A DNA stretch of 64,000 nucleotides from Methylocaldum szegediense (GTDB lineage: Bacteria > Pseudomonadota > Gammaproteobacteria > Methylococcales > Methylococcaceae). The position numbers and the translations under genes were made by a program. This document shows positions 19,874-29,959 of the stretch, in pieces (the stretch's first letter is position 1; each line of letters starts with the position of its first letter). The notes under the pieces were generated by a model. It was not told where the DNA came from and made no database searches. It saw only the letters and a list, made by a program, of their open reading frames with translations. The DNA lies in NCBI RefSeq assembly GCF_949769195.1, contig NZ_OX458333.1, forward strand, positions 1,426,001-1,490,000, read 5' to 3'.

Positions 19874-21214
19874 TCACGGGCGGTTGGCGACCACTAGAAA
19901 TCCGTCTACCGGCAAACCGGCTTCGTACCGCAACATTTCCCGCTCGATTCGGATTGGAACGAGCCCTACTGCTTCGAGTCCGCGCCTTAGATAATCTTCC
20001 GTGTGGCTGTAGCGCCCGTGGTAATTGATCTTGTAGCCGGCGGAGAGCTGCTCTTCGGTGCGCTCGACGGTAAAAACGAAATGTCCCCCACGGCGCAGCG
20101 CGCGTATCACGCTGTCGAATACCTGACTTAAATCACCGAAATAAACCAAGGTATCGGCAGAGACGATCAGGTCGAATTGCTCCACATGGCGACCGATGAA
20201 CTCGGTCAACTCGGCCTCGAACAGCTCGTCGTAATGTCCTCTGGCTCGGGCCTTTTCCAGCATCTTAGCGGACAAATCCACGCCGCTCAGCCGCTGCGCG
20301 TATGGGCGCAAGAACTCTCCGCACAGCCCCGTTCCGCACCCGGCATCGAGCACGTCGAGCTCGGCGCAAGCTGAATCATACAAAGCGCTCAGCGATTGCT
20401 CGACCAGCCCCGGTGCCCGATACTCCAAGCCCTTCAAGACAATATCGAAACTGTCGGCGAAGTCGTCGAAGGTCATGCGTATGTAATCGTTCGAAGCGCG
20501 CGCTGGGATGTCGGTCCCGGTGTAGGAATGCAACCGGTGCAGTGCCAGAGGGTTGGTCGGATCGTGTTCGAGCCATTGGCGGATGGTCGGCAATGCTTCC
20601 TCGACCAACCCTTGCATGTAGAGCACGTGGCAGAGGCTTTCGTAATCTTCCGAACGGTACGGCCTGAGACTGATCGCATTGCGGTACGCTCGGGCCGCTT
20701 CCGCGAACTTGCCCTGCTTTCGGAACACGTTTCCGAAATTGCGATAGAGCTCGGCATTGCCCGGCATCAATTCGATTGCCTTGGAGAAGGCTTCCACTGC
20801 TTCCTCGAAACGCTCCAAATCCTTGAGTACCGTTCCGAGATTGTTGTACGCCGCGACATTCGCGGGATTCAGCTCGATGGCTCGGCGATAGGCCTCTACT
20901 GCCTTTTCGGGTTTGCCCGCTTTGTTATAGATGTTGCCGAGGTTGTTGTACGCATCGGCATAATCGGGTGCGATCGCGATGGCCTTTTCGATCGACTCAA
21001 TGGCTAGCTCGTCATTGCCTTGTTGATGTGCCAGGATACCGTAGAAATGGAGGACTTCCGGCACGTCGGGATAATTTTCCAGCAAGACTCGAAGAATCCG
21101 CTCGGCATCGTCGAGGCGATTTGCTTGCAGCAAGCGAATCGCCCCGCTCAAAGCCAAATCGGGGCTCACTTCCTCGATACGGAAATCCGGCTGTTCGTCG
21201 TTCGACATGATCAT
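19874..21214 (-). CDS. TPR-repeat protein with SAM-dependent methyltransferase domain
   Basis: 446 residues. Residues about 20-225 hold five to six tetratricopeptide repeats (for example YADAYNNLGNIYNKAGKPEKA). Residues about 245-446 are a class I methyltransferase: motif I DAGCGTGLCG at 290-299, acidic loop VDLSAKML, then LIVSADTLVYFGDL and RALRRGGHFVFT. The fold is of the UbiE/TPR-MT type seen in protein or small-molecule methylation. It lies between vgrG and the candidate immunity gene. Whether it modifies a T6SS component, the cargo, or something unrelated is unknown. Confidence 0.85.
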   Translation of the reverse strand: MIMSNDEQPDFRIEEVSPDLALSGAIRLLQANRLDDAERILRVLLENYPDVPEVLHFYGILAHQQGNDELAIESIEKAIAIAPDYADAYNNLGNIYNKAGKPEKAVEAYRRAIELNPANVAAYNNLGTVLKDLERFEEAVEAFSKAIELMPGNAELYRNFGNVFRKQGKFAEAARAYRNAISLRPYRSEDYESLCHVLYMQGLVEEALPTIRQWLEHDPTNPLALHRLHSYTGTDIPARASNDYIRMTFDDFADSFDIVLKGLEYRAPGLVEQSLSALYDSACAELDVLDAGCGTGLCGEFLRPYAQRLSGVDLSAKMLEKARARGHYDELFEAELTEFIGRHVEQFDLIVSADTLVYFGDLSQVFDSVIRALRRGGHFVFTVERTEEQLSAGYKINYHGRYSHTEDYLRRGLEAVGLVPIRIEREMLRYEAGLPVDGFLVVANRP

Positions 21215-21281
21215 GTACTAATTAAGGTTGGGAAGATCGGGAGCCGCTTAGCCCCGCTCATCTCAAGCCGGCAAACCACAT

Positions 21282-21764
21282 TCAGGGTGCCGGCGTCGAG
21301 GTACGTTTTTGGAGGTCGACTAAATAGCGCCCTCCCACCTCGTTTTCGATCAGCAGTTCGTCCCGCTCTGGAATCAGAGTCATGCTCTTGAAGTAAATCC
21401 ACTGTGCATCCGGCTCCAGACCCGGCACGGTCTCGACTTCGTAAACCTTGACGGCCCAGAGTTGCGCGTTCGTCTTTGCGTCATAAGCCACCAAGTAGCC
21501 CGTGGCTTGGTCGAAGCCGTGATCGAGCCCTTGCATTTCCTGGGCGTATCGAATGCCTTTGTGCTCCACCGGGGGTACCTCCGGCGGGGGTACGCGGCTG
21601 GCGTCCGGAAGTCCGTTCATAGGTGATTCCTCCGTCGAAAAAGATTGGGAAAGCAGTTTTGCGGAAAGTCGCGATGACGATTCGATGCGCTGAGATACAT
21701 CTGCCTTTGCTCCTTCCGCGACCAGAAGAATTAAGCCGATAACGACGAAACCGCGTTTGTTCAT
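21282..21764 (-). CDS. Exported protein, candidate immunity partner of the aspzincin peptidase
   Basis: 160 residues with a signal peptide (about 1-21, ending EGAKA). Mature part: Pro-rich linker (VPPPEVPPVEHKG), then KGIRYAQ, TGYLVAYDAKTNAQLWAVKVY, DELLIENEVGGRYLVDL, a short beta-strand pattern reminiscent of one propeller blade. Its ATG overlaps the stop of the metallopeptidase gene by four bases (ATGA), so the two are translated together. A periplasmic partner coupled to a putative secreted peptidase inside a T6SS cluster fits an immunity protein; this is inference. A truncated paralogue lies at 23284-23619. Confidence 0.65.
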   Translation of the reverse strand: MNKRGFVVIGLILLVAEGAKADVSQRIESSSRLSAKLLSQSFSTEESPMNGLPDASRVPPPEVPPVEHKGIRYAQEMQGLDHGFDQATGYLVAYDAKTNAQLWAVKVYEVETVPGLEPDAQWIYFKSMTLIPERDELLIENEVGGRYLVDLQKRTSTPAP

Positions 21765-22861
21765 TTAACTGTCAAGGCTCTGTTGCGTTCGCTATCGGAC
21801 AGCGCGCCTGCGCAGTCCGCAGCAAAGAAGGCCCAATTCTCCGCATTCGTGATGGCTTTGGCACCCGGGAAATTAGCGGCATTGGGTGCGATCCCGTACC
21901 AAGCATAGCGCGGCCCCGGCTTTACATCAGTGGTGCCGCAAACGAGATGTGACAATTCGTGGATCAGTATGCGTGTCCAGTTCGTCAAACCGGTCAGGAC
22001 GTTCTTGGAACCGAAGAATTCTTCTTCGATATAAACGACGTCGAGAGGTTCGCGGTTTGCAAGAGCCCAAACGAATGCCTCCGACATCTTCAGACCGACT
22101 TCCGACGGGTTCGAGGCGTTACGAAGCGTGGGAAAATCGGTCAGGATAATCTGGCCCCGGTTGAGAGTGCCCAGAATAGATTTGAATCCCCTGGATAGCT
22201 CTGAGATGTAATTGTTTAACTCCTCGTCGGTTGTATTTTCATCCGCAAACCACCGCTTCACGAGTTCGAGAGCCTTGGTCTTGGTTCTTCCGTTCGATTT
22301 GGCGGCGGCGTTGGCTATGACGATCAAGGTCTTCTGACACCATTTGATAGCTTCTTGCGTACTATGGGAAAGGTTTTTTTTCTGCTCTTCAGAAAATTTT
22401 TCCGAATTGGAACGCAGCAGTGTCTTAACGTTGACATCGGTTCCGCTGTCGAACGCCCAGTGCGGCCAATCGGAAAAATCCGTGGGCAAGGAATGAATCC
22501 AGACCTTATGGCTACCCCACTTTTTCAATAGATAAACATGCCGGAGAAATTTCAGGGCGGCCGCTTTTTTGCGCGTCTTGCCATTGATCGCGGTCTTGGT
22601 CGGATCGCCTGTTGCCGCCAATAATCCTTCGTCCTCTCCGATCTTTTCATACCCTTTGAACCAGCCTTTATCCGCTCCACGCGAGGACTTCTTACGCAAC
22701 TCGTCGAGATTCCCAGCGTCGCCGGCATTGAAACCGGTATCTCCCATGAGCTTTACGAGAGATTGCACCAGTTTTTTCCAGCTATCGGCGAACGTCTCGT
22801 TTTTTAGGACTTTCTTGGCTTCTTCGTATTGGTTCGAAAATTTGTGGTCATACCAGGCCAT
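21761..22861 (-). CDS. Aspzincin (M35-like) zinc metallopeptidase, candidate T6SS effector
   Basis: 366 residues from the ATG at 22861, preferred because GGGGGGAGAG lies upstream; an in-frame ATG 15 codons earlier is less likely. No signal peptide. The C-terminal third carries HELSH (residues 301-305) followed by GTTD (D312) and YAWYG, which is the HExxH plus GTxD..YG zinc site of aspzincins such as deuterolysin and the lysine-specific M35 group. The N-terminal two thirds (helical, Lys-rich, with KWGSHKVWIHSLPTDFSDW) match nothing I know. It sits between clpV and vgrG, with an exported partner translated from an ATGA overlap, so a T6SS-delivered toxin is the best reading. Target unknown. Confidence 0.72.
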   Translation of the reverse strand: MAWYDHKFSNQYEEAKKVLKNETFADSWKKLVQSLVKLMGDTGFNAGDAGNLDELRKKSSRGADKGWFKGYEKIGEDEGLLAATGDPTKTAINGKTRKKAAALKFLRHVYLLKKWGSHKVWIHSLPTDFSDWPHWAFDSGTDVNVKTLLRSNSEKFSEEQKKNLSHSTQEAIKWCQKTLIVIANAAAKSNGRTKTKALELVKRWFADENTTDEELNNYISELSRGFKSILGTLNRGQIILTDFPTLRNASNPSEVGLKMSEAFVWALANREPLDVVYIEEEFFGSKNVLTGLTNWTRILIHELSHLVCGTTDVKPGPRYAWYGIAPNAANFPGAKAITNAENWAFFAADCAGALSDSERNRALTVK

Positions 22862-23283
22862 CGGCCGATCTCTCCCCCCAATGAGTGAATAAATAACGGT
22901 CCGCATCGGAACGCACTGACTCCTTGCGAACCCGTTCTAATCATTAAGAAAGCTCTGATTAAGTCTCGAGTGGCAAAAGCGACCTTTGCTGTTTGACCTA
23001 AAGGCCCTCACCCCGCCCAATCACCCCACACTTTCCCTGTACGGAGCCGCAAGCGGCGCTTACATGTGCAAATCGGCCTTGCCACTCGACGCCGTCCCGC
23101 CTTCGCTCGCGAGTCCGACGCAGCCCGTCCCTGGCCTGCCCGTTCGTCGCGTTGCGCTTCGACCTGCCGATTTGTCCCAGTGGGAGAGGACTTATTCAAA
23201 GCTTCGTTAACTGAAACTGCCGAACGGCACGGTACTTCATGAGTATCGCATCGTTCCGGTTATCTGGAGCGCTCCGCTCCCGG
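22862..23283. other. Region between the metallopeptidase gene and the immunity-like relic
   Basis: No intact gene. The segment 23000-23195 is GC-rich with a cccTCACCCC start and a GTGGGAGAGGAC end, the look of a dispersed noncoding repeat, but no second copy was found in this window. It probably also holds the promoter of the metallopeptidase gene. Confidence 0.35.
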
Positions 23284-23619
23284 TCAGCGGCTTTCGGTGA
23301 CCGTACGATCCTTGAGATCGACGACGAAAGTTCGGCCGCCCTCATCACGCGCGACCAAGGTATCGGACTTCACATCGATGCTCATTTCTTCGATGTAGAC
23401 CTCCTGTACGTCCGTCTCTTCATGAGGCGGATACCGCGTTGTATACAGCTGTAAGGTCCAGAGTTCCCGCCCGTTCGCGACATCGATCGCCGCGATAACG
23501 CCGCCACTCTGTCCGAACCCTCGTGATCTCGGGCCACGCAGCTGTTCGTAACGTATGCCTTTGTGAGTGACCAGCTTCGCCGCCGGGGCACGTCTCTTGG
23601 ACGATCCATACCTGAGTCC
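23284..23619 (-). pseudogene. 5'-truncated paralogue of the exported immunity-like protein
   Basis: An open frame of 111 codons ends at 23284 and reads LVTHKGIRYEQ, IAAIDVANGRELWTLQLY, EVYIEEMSIDV, RDEGGRTFVVDLKDRTV. It lines up along its length with the 21282-21764 protein (HKGIRY, LW, GGR, VDL, RT in the same order and spacing). An in-frame TAA at 23620-23622 lies just upstream and there is no ATG, GTG or TTG start before the homologous part, and no signal peptide. In the same frame before the TAA a 43-codon frame from ATG 23751 is unrelated. It is a 5'-truncated relic unless an unusual start is used. Confidence 0.75.
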
Positions 23620-23794
23620 TTAACTCGGAGCGGGCTGTAACAACTTTTGCGCAGTCCGGATTCGATATCGTTTCAGTGATCTAACACACACGATACTTTT
23701 TCCGTAAACCTCGGCGAACACCTCCCCCTTTATCTCGGTTGAATGACTCATTTAGCGACGTCCTGAAGGCGAACGGGCATCGGCTTTTTGAGCT

Positions 23795-26515
23795 TCATTC
23801 AAATTGATACGCGAATTCGCCATCCTGCACCGATACATGCACCCTTTCGATGGGTTTGCCTTCCATCATCCGAGTCAAAAATTCCTGACTAATCCTCGGC
23901 AGGACTGTATTGGTCAGAATTGCGTCGATCATGCGCCCGCCGCTCTCGAGTTCGGTGCAACGGCTGGTGATGAGTTTGATCACATCGTCGTCGTAGTTGA
24001 ACGGCACTTTGTGGTTTTCGCGAATGCGTTTTTCGATGCGGCCGAGTTGCAAGCGCGCAATGGCGCCGATCATTTCGTCGCTCAAGGGGTAGTAGGGGAT
24101 GACGACCAGACGGCCCAACAAGGCAGGCGGGAAAACCTTGAGCAAAGGCTCGCGCAGCGCTTTCGCTATCGCTTCGGGTTCGGGCATGAGCTCCGGATCT
24201 TTGCACAAGTTCATGATCAGATCCGTTCCCACATTGGTGGTCAGCAGAATGAGGGTGTTCTTGAAGTCGATCACCCTGCCCTCGCCGTCCTCCATCCAGC
24301 CTTTATCGAAGACTTGGAAGAAAATCTCGTGAACGTCCGGGTGGGCTTTCTCGACTTCGTCCAGCAATACGACGCTGTAAGGGCGGCGCCGTACCGCTTC
24401 GGTCAGCACGCCACCTTCTCCATAGCCGACGTAACCAGGCGGCGCTCCCTTCAGGGTCGATACCGTATGCGCCTCCTGATATTCGCTCATGTTGATGGTG
24501 ATGACGTTTTGCTCGCCGCCGTAGAGTGCTTCGGCCAAAGCCAGGGCGGTTTCGGTTTTACCGACGCCCGAGGTACCGGCCAGCATGAAAACGCCGATCG
24601 GCTTGTTGGGATTGTCGAGGCCGGCACGGGAGGTCTGAATCCGTTTGGCGATCATTTCCAGCGCGTGGCGCTGGCCGATGATGCGTTGCTCAAGTATGTC
24701 CGCCAGTTTGAGTACGGTTTCGATTTCGTTCTTGACCATGCGCCCGACGGGAATACCGGTCCAATCCTGCACCACGGACGCCACGGCCTGTCCATCAACG
24801 GTGGGTAGGATCAACGGATGCTCTCCTTGCAACTCGCGCAGCCGATCTTGCAGGTTTCTTAACTCGGACAGCAGAGCATCTCGATCAACTGTCTCTCCTG
24901 TGGGCGCTGGCTCCGTCTGTTCCACCGCCTGCTCCAGCGCGCTGCCAGTGCCTTCGACTTTTCCCGTCTGTTCCCGGAGCTGCTGACGCAAGGCGAGAAT
25001 CTTTTCCACAATTTCCCTTTCCGAACTCCAGCGGCTTTCCAAAGTCGCCAAGCGCTCCCGCTCGGTTTGCAGTTCCGCCTTCGCACGTTCTTCGCGGGCT
25101 GAAGTGTTAATCCCGACCGAACGCTCCCGACCGATGATCTCGAGCTCGGTCTCAAGCGCTTGTATGCGCTTTCGGCAATCGTCCACTTCCGGCGGTACGG
25201 CATGTTGGCTAATAGCAACACGGGCACAGGCGGTGTCGAGCAAGCTCACGGCTTTGTCCGGAAGCTGACGCGCAGGAATGTAGCGGTGGGAGAGCTTGAC
25301 GGCTGCTTCCAGCGCCTCGTCCAAGATCTGTACCCGATGATGTTTTTCCATCACGGAAACCACGCCGCGCATCATGCGAATCGCCTTGTCTTCGGTCGGC
25401 TCGTGGACCTGAACGACCTGAAAACGCCGCGTCAGCGCTGGATCTTTCTCGATGTATTTTTTGTACTCTGCCCAGGTCGTTGCCGCTACCGTCCGCAGGG
25501 TGCCGCGCGCGAGAGCAGGCTTTAAGAGGTTCGCAGCATCGCCGGTGCCGGCAGCTCCCCCCGCTCCGACCAGGGTATGAGCTTCATCGATGAACAGGAT
25601 GATCGGTTTGGGCGAAGACTGAACTTCCTCGATGACTTGCCGCAGCCGGTTCTCGAACTCGCCTTTCATGCTTGCGCCGGCCTGTAGGAGTCCGACGTCA
25701 AGGGTAAGCAGTCTCACATCCCGCAAAGGCGGCGGCACATCGCCGGCGACAATTTTTTGCGCGAATCCTTCAACGACCGCGGTCTTGCCGACACCGGCCT
25801 CGCCGGTCAGGATGGGATTGTTTTGCCGCCGGCGCATCAAGATGTCGATGACCTGACGGATTTCCTCGTCGCGTCCGACGATCGGGTCCATCTTTCCCTG
25901 CCTCGCCAGTTCGGTCAGGTCGATCGTGAATTGCTTGAGCGCTTCCTGTTTGCCCATGGCAGCCGGCGCCAAAGCACCACTTGCTTCACCAGGCGCCGGG
26001 CCGCCCGCGTTGAAGCCATCCGTCGCGGTAAGACCGTCCTCCGGCGAACCGGAGACGAACTCGGAGAAGCGGTCGGTCAATGTTTCGAGACCGATTTTTT
26101 CGAATTCTTTGGAAATGCCGATCAGCTCTCCACGCAACCCTCTCGTTTTCAGAATGCCGACAATCAGGTGGCCCGAGCGAACCTGGTTTTCGCCGAACAT
26201 CAGAGTACCGTAGACCCAGCCGCGCTCGACCGCTTCCTCAACATGGGATGACAGGTCGGATATGGAGGTAGCCCCTCTTGGCAAACGGTCGAGCGCTTCG
26301 GTGAAGTCTTTCGCAAGGCGCGCGGGATCAATGCCGAACTGTTTGATAAGACGATGAAGATCCGAATCCTGTAGCTGAAGCAGCTGATGCAGCCAGTGCA
26401 CCAATTCAACGTAAGGATTGCCGCGTAATTTGCAGAATACGGTCGCGCTTTCGATAGCCTTGTAGCAAATCTGGTTGAGCTTGCCGAAAAGCTTGACCCG
26501 GCTGATTTCTCCCAT
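23795..26515 (-). CDS. clpV: TssH / ClpV, T6SS sheath-disassembly AAA+ ATPase
   Basis: 906 residues. N-terminal double-Clp domain (about 1-155), linker, NBD1 with Walker A GEAGVGKT at 238-245 and [16 protein letters not shown], a coiled M-domain (about 440-560), and NBD2 with GTSGVGKT near 650 and [15 protein letters not shown]. The ClpV-type N-terminus ([16 protein letters not shown]) distinguishes it from ClpB. It recycles contracted TssB/TssC sheaths in the cytoplasm. Last core gene of the tssA-clpV block, 67 bases after tssG. Confidence 0.97.
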   Translation of the reverse strand: MGEISRVKLFGKLNQICYKAIESATVFCKLRGNPYVELVHWLHQLLQLQDSDLHRLIKQFGIDPARLAKDFTEALDRLPRGATSISDLSSHVEEAVERGWVYGTLMFGENQVRSGHLIVGILKTRGLRGELIGISKEFEKIGLETLTDRFSEFVSGSPEDGLTATDGFNAGGPAPGEASGALAPAAMGKQEALKQFTIDLTELARQGKMDPIVGRDEEIRQVIDILMRRRQNNPILTGEAGVGKTAVVEGFAQKIVAGDVPPPLRDVRLLTLDVGLLQAGASMKGEFENRLRQVIEEVQSSPKPIILFIDEAHTLVGAGGAAGTGDAANLLKPALARGTLRTVAATTWAEYKKYIEKDPALTRRFQVVQVHEPTEDKAIRMMRGVVSVMEKHHRVQILDEALEAAVKLSHRYIPARQLPDKAVSLLDTACARVAISQHAVPPEVDDCRKRIQALETELEIIGRERSVGINTSAREERAKAELQTERERLATLESRWSSEREIVEKILALRQQLREQTGKVEGTGSALEQAVEQTEPAPTGETVDRDALLSELRNLQDRLRELQGEHPLILPTVDGQAVASVVQDWTGIPVGRMVKNEIETVLKLADILEQRIIGQRHALEMIAKRIQTSRAGLDNPNKPIGVFMLAGTSGVGKTETALALAEALYGGEQNVITINMSEYQEAHTVSTLKGAPPGYVGYGEGGVLTEAVRRRPYSVVLLDEVEKAHPDVHEIFFQVFDKGWMEDGEGRVIDFKNTLILLTTNVGTDLIMNLCKDPELMPEPEAIAKALREPLLKVFPPALLGRLVVIPYYPLSDEMIGAIARLQLGRIEKRIRENHKVPFNYDDDVIKLITSRCTELESGGRMIDAILTNTVLPRISQEFLTRMMEGKPIERVHVSVQDGEFAYQFE

Positions 26516-26582
26516 GATTGATTCCCCCGATCAGATGTCTTTTTATTTCTGAGAAAAACTCGACAATACTCCGGCTTACCGA

Positions 26583-27614
26583 TCAGAGCCGAGCGCTCTG
26601 GAAATACGGGTTCAGCCTCAGATCGTCGGCGTCCTTTTCGCCTTGCCTTGTCCCCAGCCAACTGGTCCAGCCTAGCTGCGCACTGCCGTCCAGTTGCAGA
26701 GACGGAACCTCCTGATTGCGAAGCACCAGGTTCAAATCCCAGACCAGTTCGTCACCGACGTAATTGCGCACGATGGCGATCAGCTCGACCAGACTCTTTC
26801 CGCCCGGCAGCATCGCCCGATACTGCTCAAGTCCCATCGGCCCGAGAACGATTCGAAACTTGTGCTGGCAACCCCATACGCGGGCACCGACGACCACGGA
26901 CATTCCTAAAGACGCGCTATGCGGTGAGATACCCAAGCGGGACTGTTCGTGCAAAGCGACCTCCATCCATTCGCCTACGAACTCCCTAATCGTTACCGGA
27001 ATGCGGAAAAAATCTCCGATGAGCGCCTGCAGCCCTTCCGGGTGCTTGGTTTGCACCGACAAGTGGCCGGTAAAGTAGAGCTTGGCCGAGTCCGGCATGG
27101 CATCGCGATTTCGAACAGACGGTACGCCGATGCCGAACAAGGAGCCTAAATAGGCCGCAAAACGATCCGATTCCGGCCGGTCGTGGCAAACCGTGGGCTG
27201 AGCGTCGGCCCAAGCCCGGTAAAACAGGCATAGCATCCGATGATGAAAGACATCGGCAAAACGAGAAAACGTGCGATCGCCATGGTGTCGAACACGCTCG
27301 CGTGCGTATTCGGTCAAGTGCAGCGGCAAAGGCCCATTCGGTCCGAACAGTCCGAGAAACCTGACCGACAGGCGCGGCGGCAGTCCGTCCGCGCCGTACT
27401 CGAACCCGGCCACGGTGGACGGGGCAAAGTCCAGTCCCGGCTGCTGAGCCAAGCGGACGGGATCGTCCGAAGCTTTGACCGATTTGCCTAGTCTCGGTTT
27501 GTCGCGGTGATGACATTCGATTACCCGCAGTGCTTCGAAAAAATCGAAGCGATACGGCTCCCGCGTGAGGTGTTCGATCAGATCGTGTGTCGCTGTCCGA
27601 TCCGTATCGGCCAT
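26583..27614 (-). CDS. tssG: TssG baseplate protein
   Basis: 343 residues with the family features YRFDFFEALRVIE, FLGLFGPNGPLPLHLTEYARER, FHHRMLCLFYRAWADAQP and LGISPHSASLGMSVVVGARVWGCQHKFRI (cited in part). TssG with two TssF forms the baseplate wedge in the cytoplasm next to the membrane complex. The start lies inside the end of tssF (37-base overlap), as in many T6SS operons. Confidence 0.96.
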   Translation of the reverse strand: MADTDRTATHDLIEHLTREPYRFDFFEALRVIECHHRDKPRLGKSVKASDDPVRLAQQPGLDFAPSTVAGFEYGADGLPPRLSVRFLGLFGPNGPLPLHLTEYARERVRHHGDRTFSRFADVFHHRMLCLFYRAWADAQPTVCHDRPESDRFAAYLGSLFGIGVPSVRNRDAMPDSAKLYFTGHLSVQTKHPEGLQALIGDFFRIPVTIREFVGEWMEVALHEQSRLGISPHSASLGMSVVVGARVWGCQHKFRIVLGPMGLEQYRAMLPGGKSLVELIAIVRNYVGDELVWDLNLVLRNQEVPSLQLDGSAQLGWTSWLGTRQGEKDADDLRLNPYFQSARL

Positions 27615-29455
27615 CTCATAATCTCCCCTCGGGTTACGGTCCTGATGGACGTTTCAGTGAACGAATTCAGAGACACGTAACGGGTAAAAAACTGTTCGAG
27701 CACGGCTCCTAACAGAAAGCAGCCGGAACCCTCGAAGGCGGATTCATCCATCTCGACCGTAATCTCCAGCCCACGGCCGAACACGATCGGGCCGGCCGTG
27801 TCGACCCGCCGGACCACGTTCTTCGAAGCGACCGACAGAACGCCTTCGATTTGCTTCCGCACTGTGGCGTCGTTGGGATCGGCATAAAGGGTGAGCAATT
27901 CGCGCAGCGCCGCGGCACCCTCGGTCTGGTTGCTGTCCATCAGCGTCAGATAGTTAAGCGACAGGTGATTGATCAGGCGCCACGCCATTTCGCCGTCGGC
28001 GGGCGAAGGCTTCGGCTTGGTTGGCCCCGCTAAGCACCGAATCGCCTGGACCGGAGCACCGATCTGCAAGGTAAAGTCAGTAGCCCCCACGCCAACTGGC
28101 ATGAGCAGGGGAAGATCGCGATTGGTGCAGAGCGTTTCCATGCCCAACTGTTTGAGATCGCCTCGATAAGGGGCTTCCGACGCATCGACCAGCGAGATAA
28201 AAACTTCGCTGCCGACATAACTCGAGCGCATCCCCAACCTACGCTGTTTCGGCGATAACACGCGCTTCTCGCGGTGCAGCGTGTAATAGGCGTTCTCCTC
28301 GTGGCGTCGGTATCCACTCCTTGATCCGTAGAACGGCAAGAATTCGCGTTCGTCGGACGGCGTCGCACCGTAGCCGATCACTTCACTAACGCCATAGACT
28401 TCGTAATCCATGGGCCGTGTTCGATCCGGCACGACGTGATAATAGGGGACGAAGTGGCTTAGAGGGATGCGGTCGGTGCGCTTCGGAAACAAATTGACCG
28501 CTGGCGTGCAGAACAGCGAAAAGTTGCTGGCATCGGCGGCATTGATAAGATGCGGCTCGCTACGCTTGAACAGGACGATCACTTCCAGTTCGGTTCCGCT
28601 GCAACGTCTCACCGCGTTCTGCAGACCGTTTAATTCGACAAACAGAAATCGTTCGGGAAATGCAAAATACTCCTGAAGCAATCGGTAGCCCTGAAACGAG
28701 CGCGGTCCGAACGGCAATAAAGCCTCGTCGTCTCGAAACCCCAGCCGCGATACCGGTGCCTTGTCGACGACCTCGGTCCATGCGGCCGGGCGGGTTGCAG
28801 GTTGCACCGCCAGCGCCAGTGTGTCGGCCAGGAACTGCTCGTACAGACGGTAGGGAAGTTCGCCTGTGCCGCGGAGAAATAGAGGAAGCTTCGCGAGCTT
28901 GAGCTGCTCGAAACGTAGTCCTGCTGTAGTTCGAAAAACGAAACGGAGTCCCGCCCTCATGCCCGGTATGCTCGGCACGCCGAGATTCGCGACCGCGCTG
29001 GGGGTTGCGAGGTATTGAGCTTCCACGAGTTGCAGCGGCCACAGCGTAACGTTGTGCGCGGTTCGGTATTCGCAGGCGGTTTGTTCGCCTTTAGCAATCT
29101 GGCTTCTCAGCGCGGTAGCGCGAGGCACCGAGAATCCTTCCGCCAGTGAGCCTTCGGACAAATCCGGCTGCAGCTGCACTACGGCCATGGACGGCAGCGG
29201 CGAAAGATAATGGGGGTAAACGACCTCTAGCAGGTGCTCGGTAAAGCGCGGAAACTCGGCATCGATCTTGAGCTGCACCCGAGCTGCAAGAAATGCGAAC
29301 CCTTCGAGCAGGCGTTCGACATAAGGATCAGAACATTCGAACTCGTCCAGGCCGAGACGTCCGGCAATCTTCGGAAATTCTTTCGCGAACTCGGCACCCA
29401 TTTCTCGAATGTGCTGTAATTCGCGGTTGTAATACTGGAGGAAGCGAGGATCCAT
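27578..29455 (-). CDS. tssF: TssF baseplate protein
   Basis: 625 residues, family length. Opening MDPRFLQYYNRELQHIREMGAEFAKEFPKIAGRLG (cited in part) with DPYVERLLEGFAFLAARVQLKID is the TssF signature; later HLLEVVYPHYL, FPERFLFVELNGL, and GRGLEITVEMDESAFEGSG. Pairs with TssG and TssE in the baseplate. Three bases separate it from tssE. Confidence 0.97.
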   Translation of the reverse strand: MDPRFLQYYNRELQHIREMGAEFAKEFPKIAGRLGLDEFECSDPYVERLLEGFAFLAARVQLKIDAEFPRFTEHLLEVVYPHYLSPLPSMAVVQLQPDLSEGSLAEGFSVPRATALRSQIAKGEQTACEYRTAHNVTLWPLQLVEAQYLATPSAVANLGVPSIPGMRAGLRFVFRTTAGLRFEQLKLAKLPLFLRGTGELPYRLYEQFLADTLALAVQPATRPAAWTEVVDKAPVSRLGFRDDEALLPFGPRSFQGYRLLQEYFAFPERFLFVELNGLQNAVRRCSGTELEVIVLFKRSEPHLINAADASNFSLFCTPAVNLFPKRTDRIPLSHFVPYYHVVPDRTRPMDYEVYGVSEVIGYGATPSDEREFLPFYGSRSGYRRHEENAYYTLHREKRVLSPKQRRLGMRSSYVGSEVFISLVDASEAPYRGDLKQLGMETLCTNRDLPLLMPVGVGATDFTLQIGAPVQAIRCLAGPTKPKPSPADGEMAWRLINHLSLNYLTLMDSNQTEGAAALRELLTLYADPNDATVRKQIEGVLSVASKNVVRRVDTAGPIVFGRGLEITVEMDESAFEGSGCFLLGAVLEQFFTRYVSLNSFTETSIRTVTRGEIMRWPIRIGQRHTI

Positions 29456-29458
29456 GCG

Positions 29459-29959
29459 CTACCCATTCAAATCGACAACCTGCGCGTAGCCGGTATCGAG
29501 GTCGATTTCGGTGCGAATGTAAAGATGCAGGGGCAACGGCTGTGCCCACAACTCTCCTTCGATTGTGAAGGTCATTGCTTTGAGATTCATGTTGTCCGAT
29601 GCAGCGACTCGGACCTTCACCGTATCCGGCAGGATACGTGGTTCGAAATCGAGAATAGCTTGTTTAACCTTGCGCTCGATCACGGGCAGGTCCGCGCCCG
29701 AGAGCGATGTCCCGGCCAGAGCGGGAATACCGAAATTCAGTACCGAGCGCTCGACGAAGGGATACCTTTCAAGCTTCGCTAGCGAGGTCATGGCAGTAGT
29801 ATTCAGCAACCACGCCAGGTCACGCAGAACGCTCTGCCGTAAATTCCTGATATTCATCACCCGTTGCTCACGGGATTCTTGTTGTTTTTCCGGCTCGTCG
29901 TCGGTAAGACGGTCCAGCAGGGAAGGCTGTAGGCGCTCCTTGGGCGTAAGATCAGCCAT
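29459..29959 (-). CDS. tssE: TssE, gp25-like baseplate protein
   Basis: 166 residues: N-terminal LQPSLLDRLTDDEP motif, then the gp25 lysozyme-like fold with SVLRDLAWLLNT, YPFVERSVLNFGIPALAG, and IERKVKQAILDFEPRI. It nucleates sheath assembly on the baseplate. Overlaps tagJ by eight bases upstream and abuts tssF downstream. Confidence 0.96.
   Translation of the reverse strand: MADLTPKERLQPSLLDRLTDDEPEKQQESREQRVMNIRNLRQSVLRDLAWLLNTTAMTSLAKLERYPFVERSVLNFGIPALAGTSLSGADLPVIERKVKQAILDFEPRILPDTVKVRVAASDNMNLKAMTFTIEGELWAQPLPLHLYIRTEIDLDTGYAQVVDLNG

Noticed and set aside
23620-23751. 43-codon frame from ATG 23751 just before the immunity-like relic
   Set aside because: In frame with the relic but unrelated to the N-terminus of the intact paralogue; no signal peptide. 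Treated as noncoding remnant.
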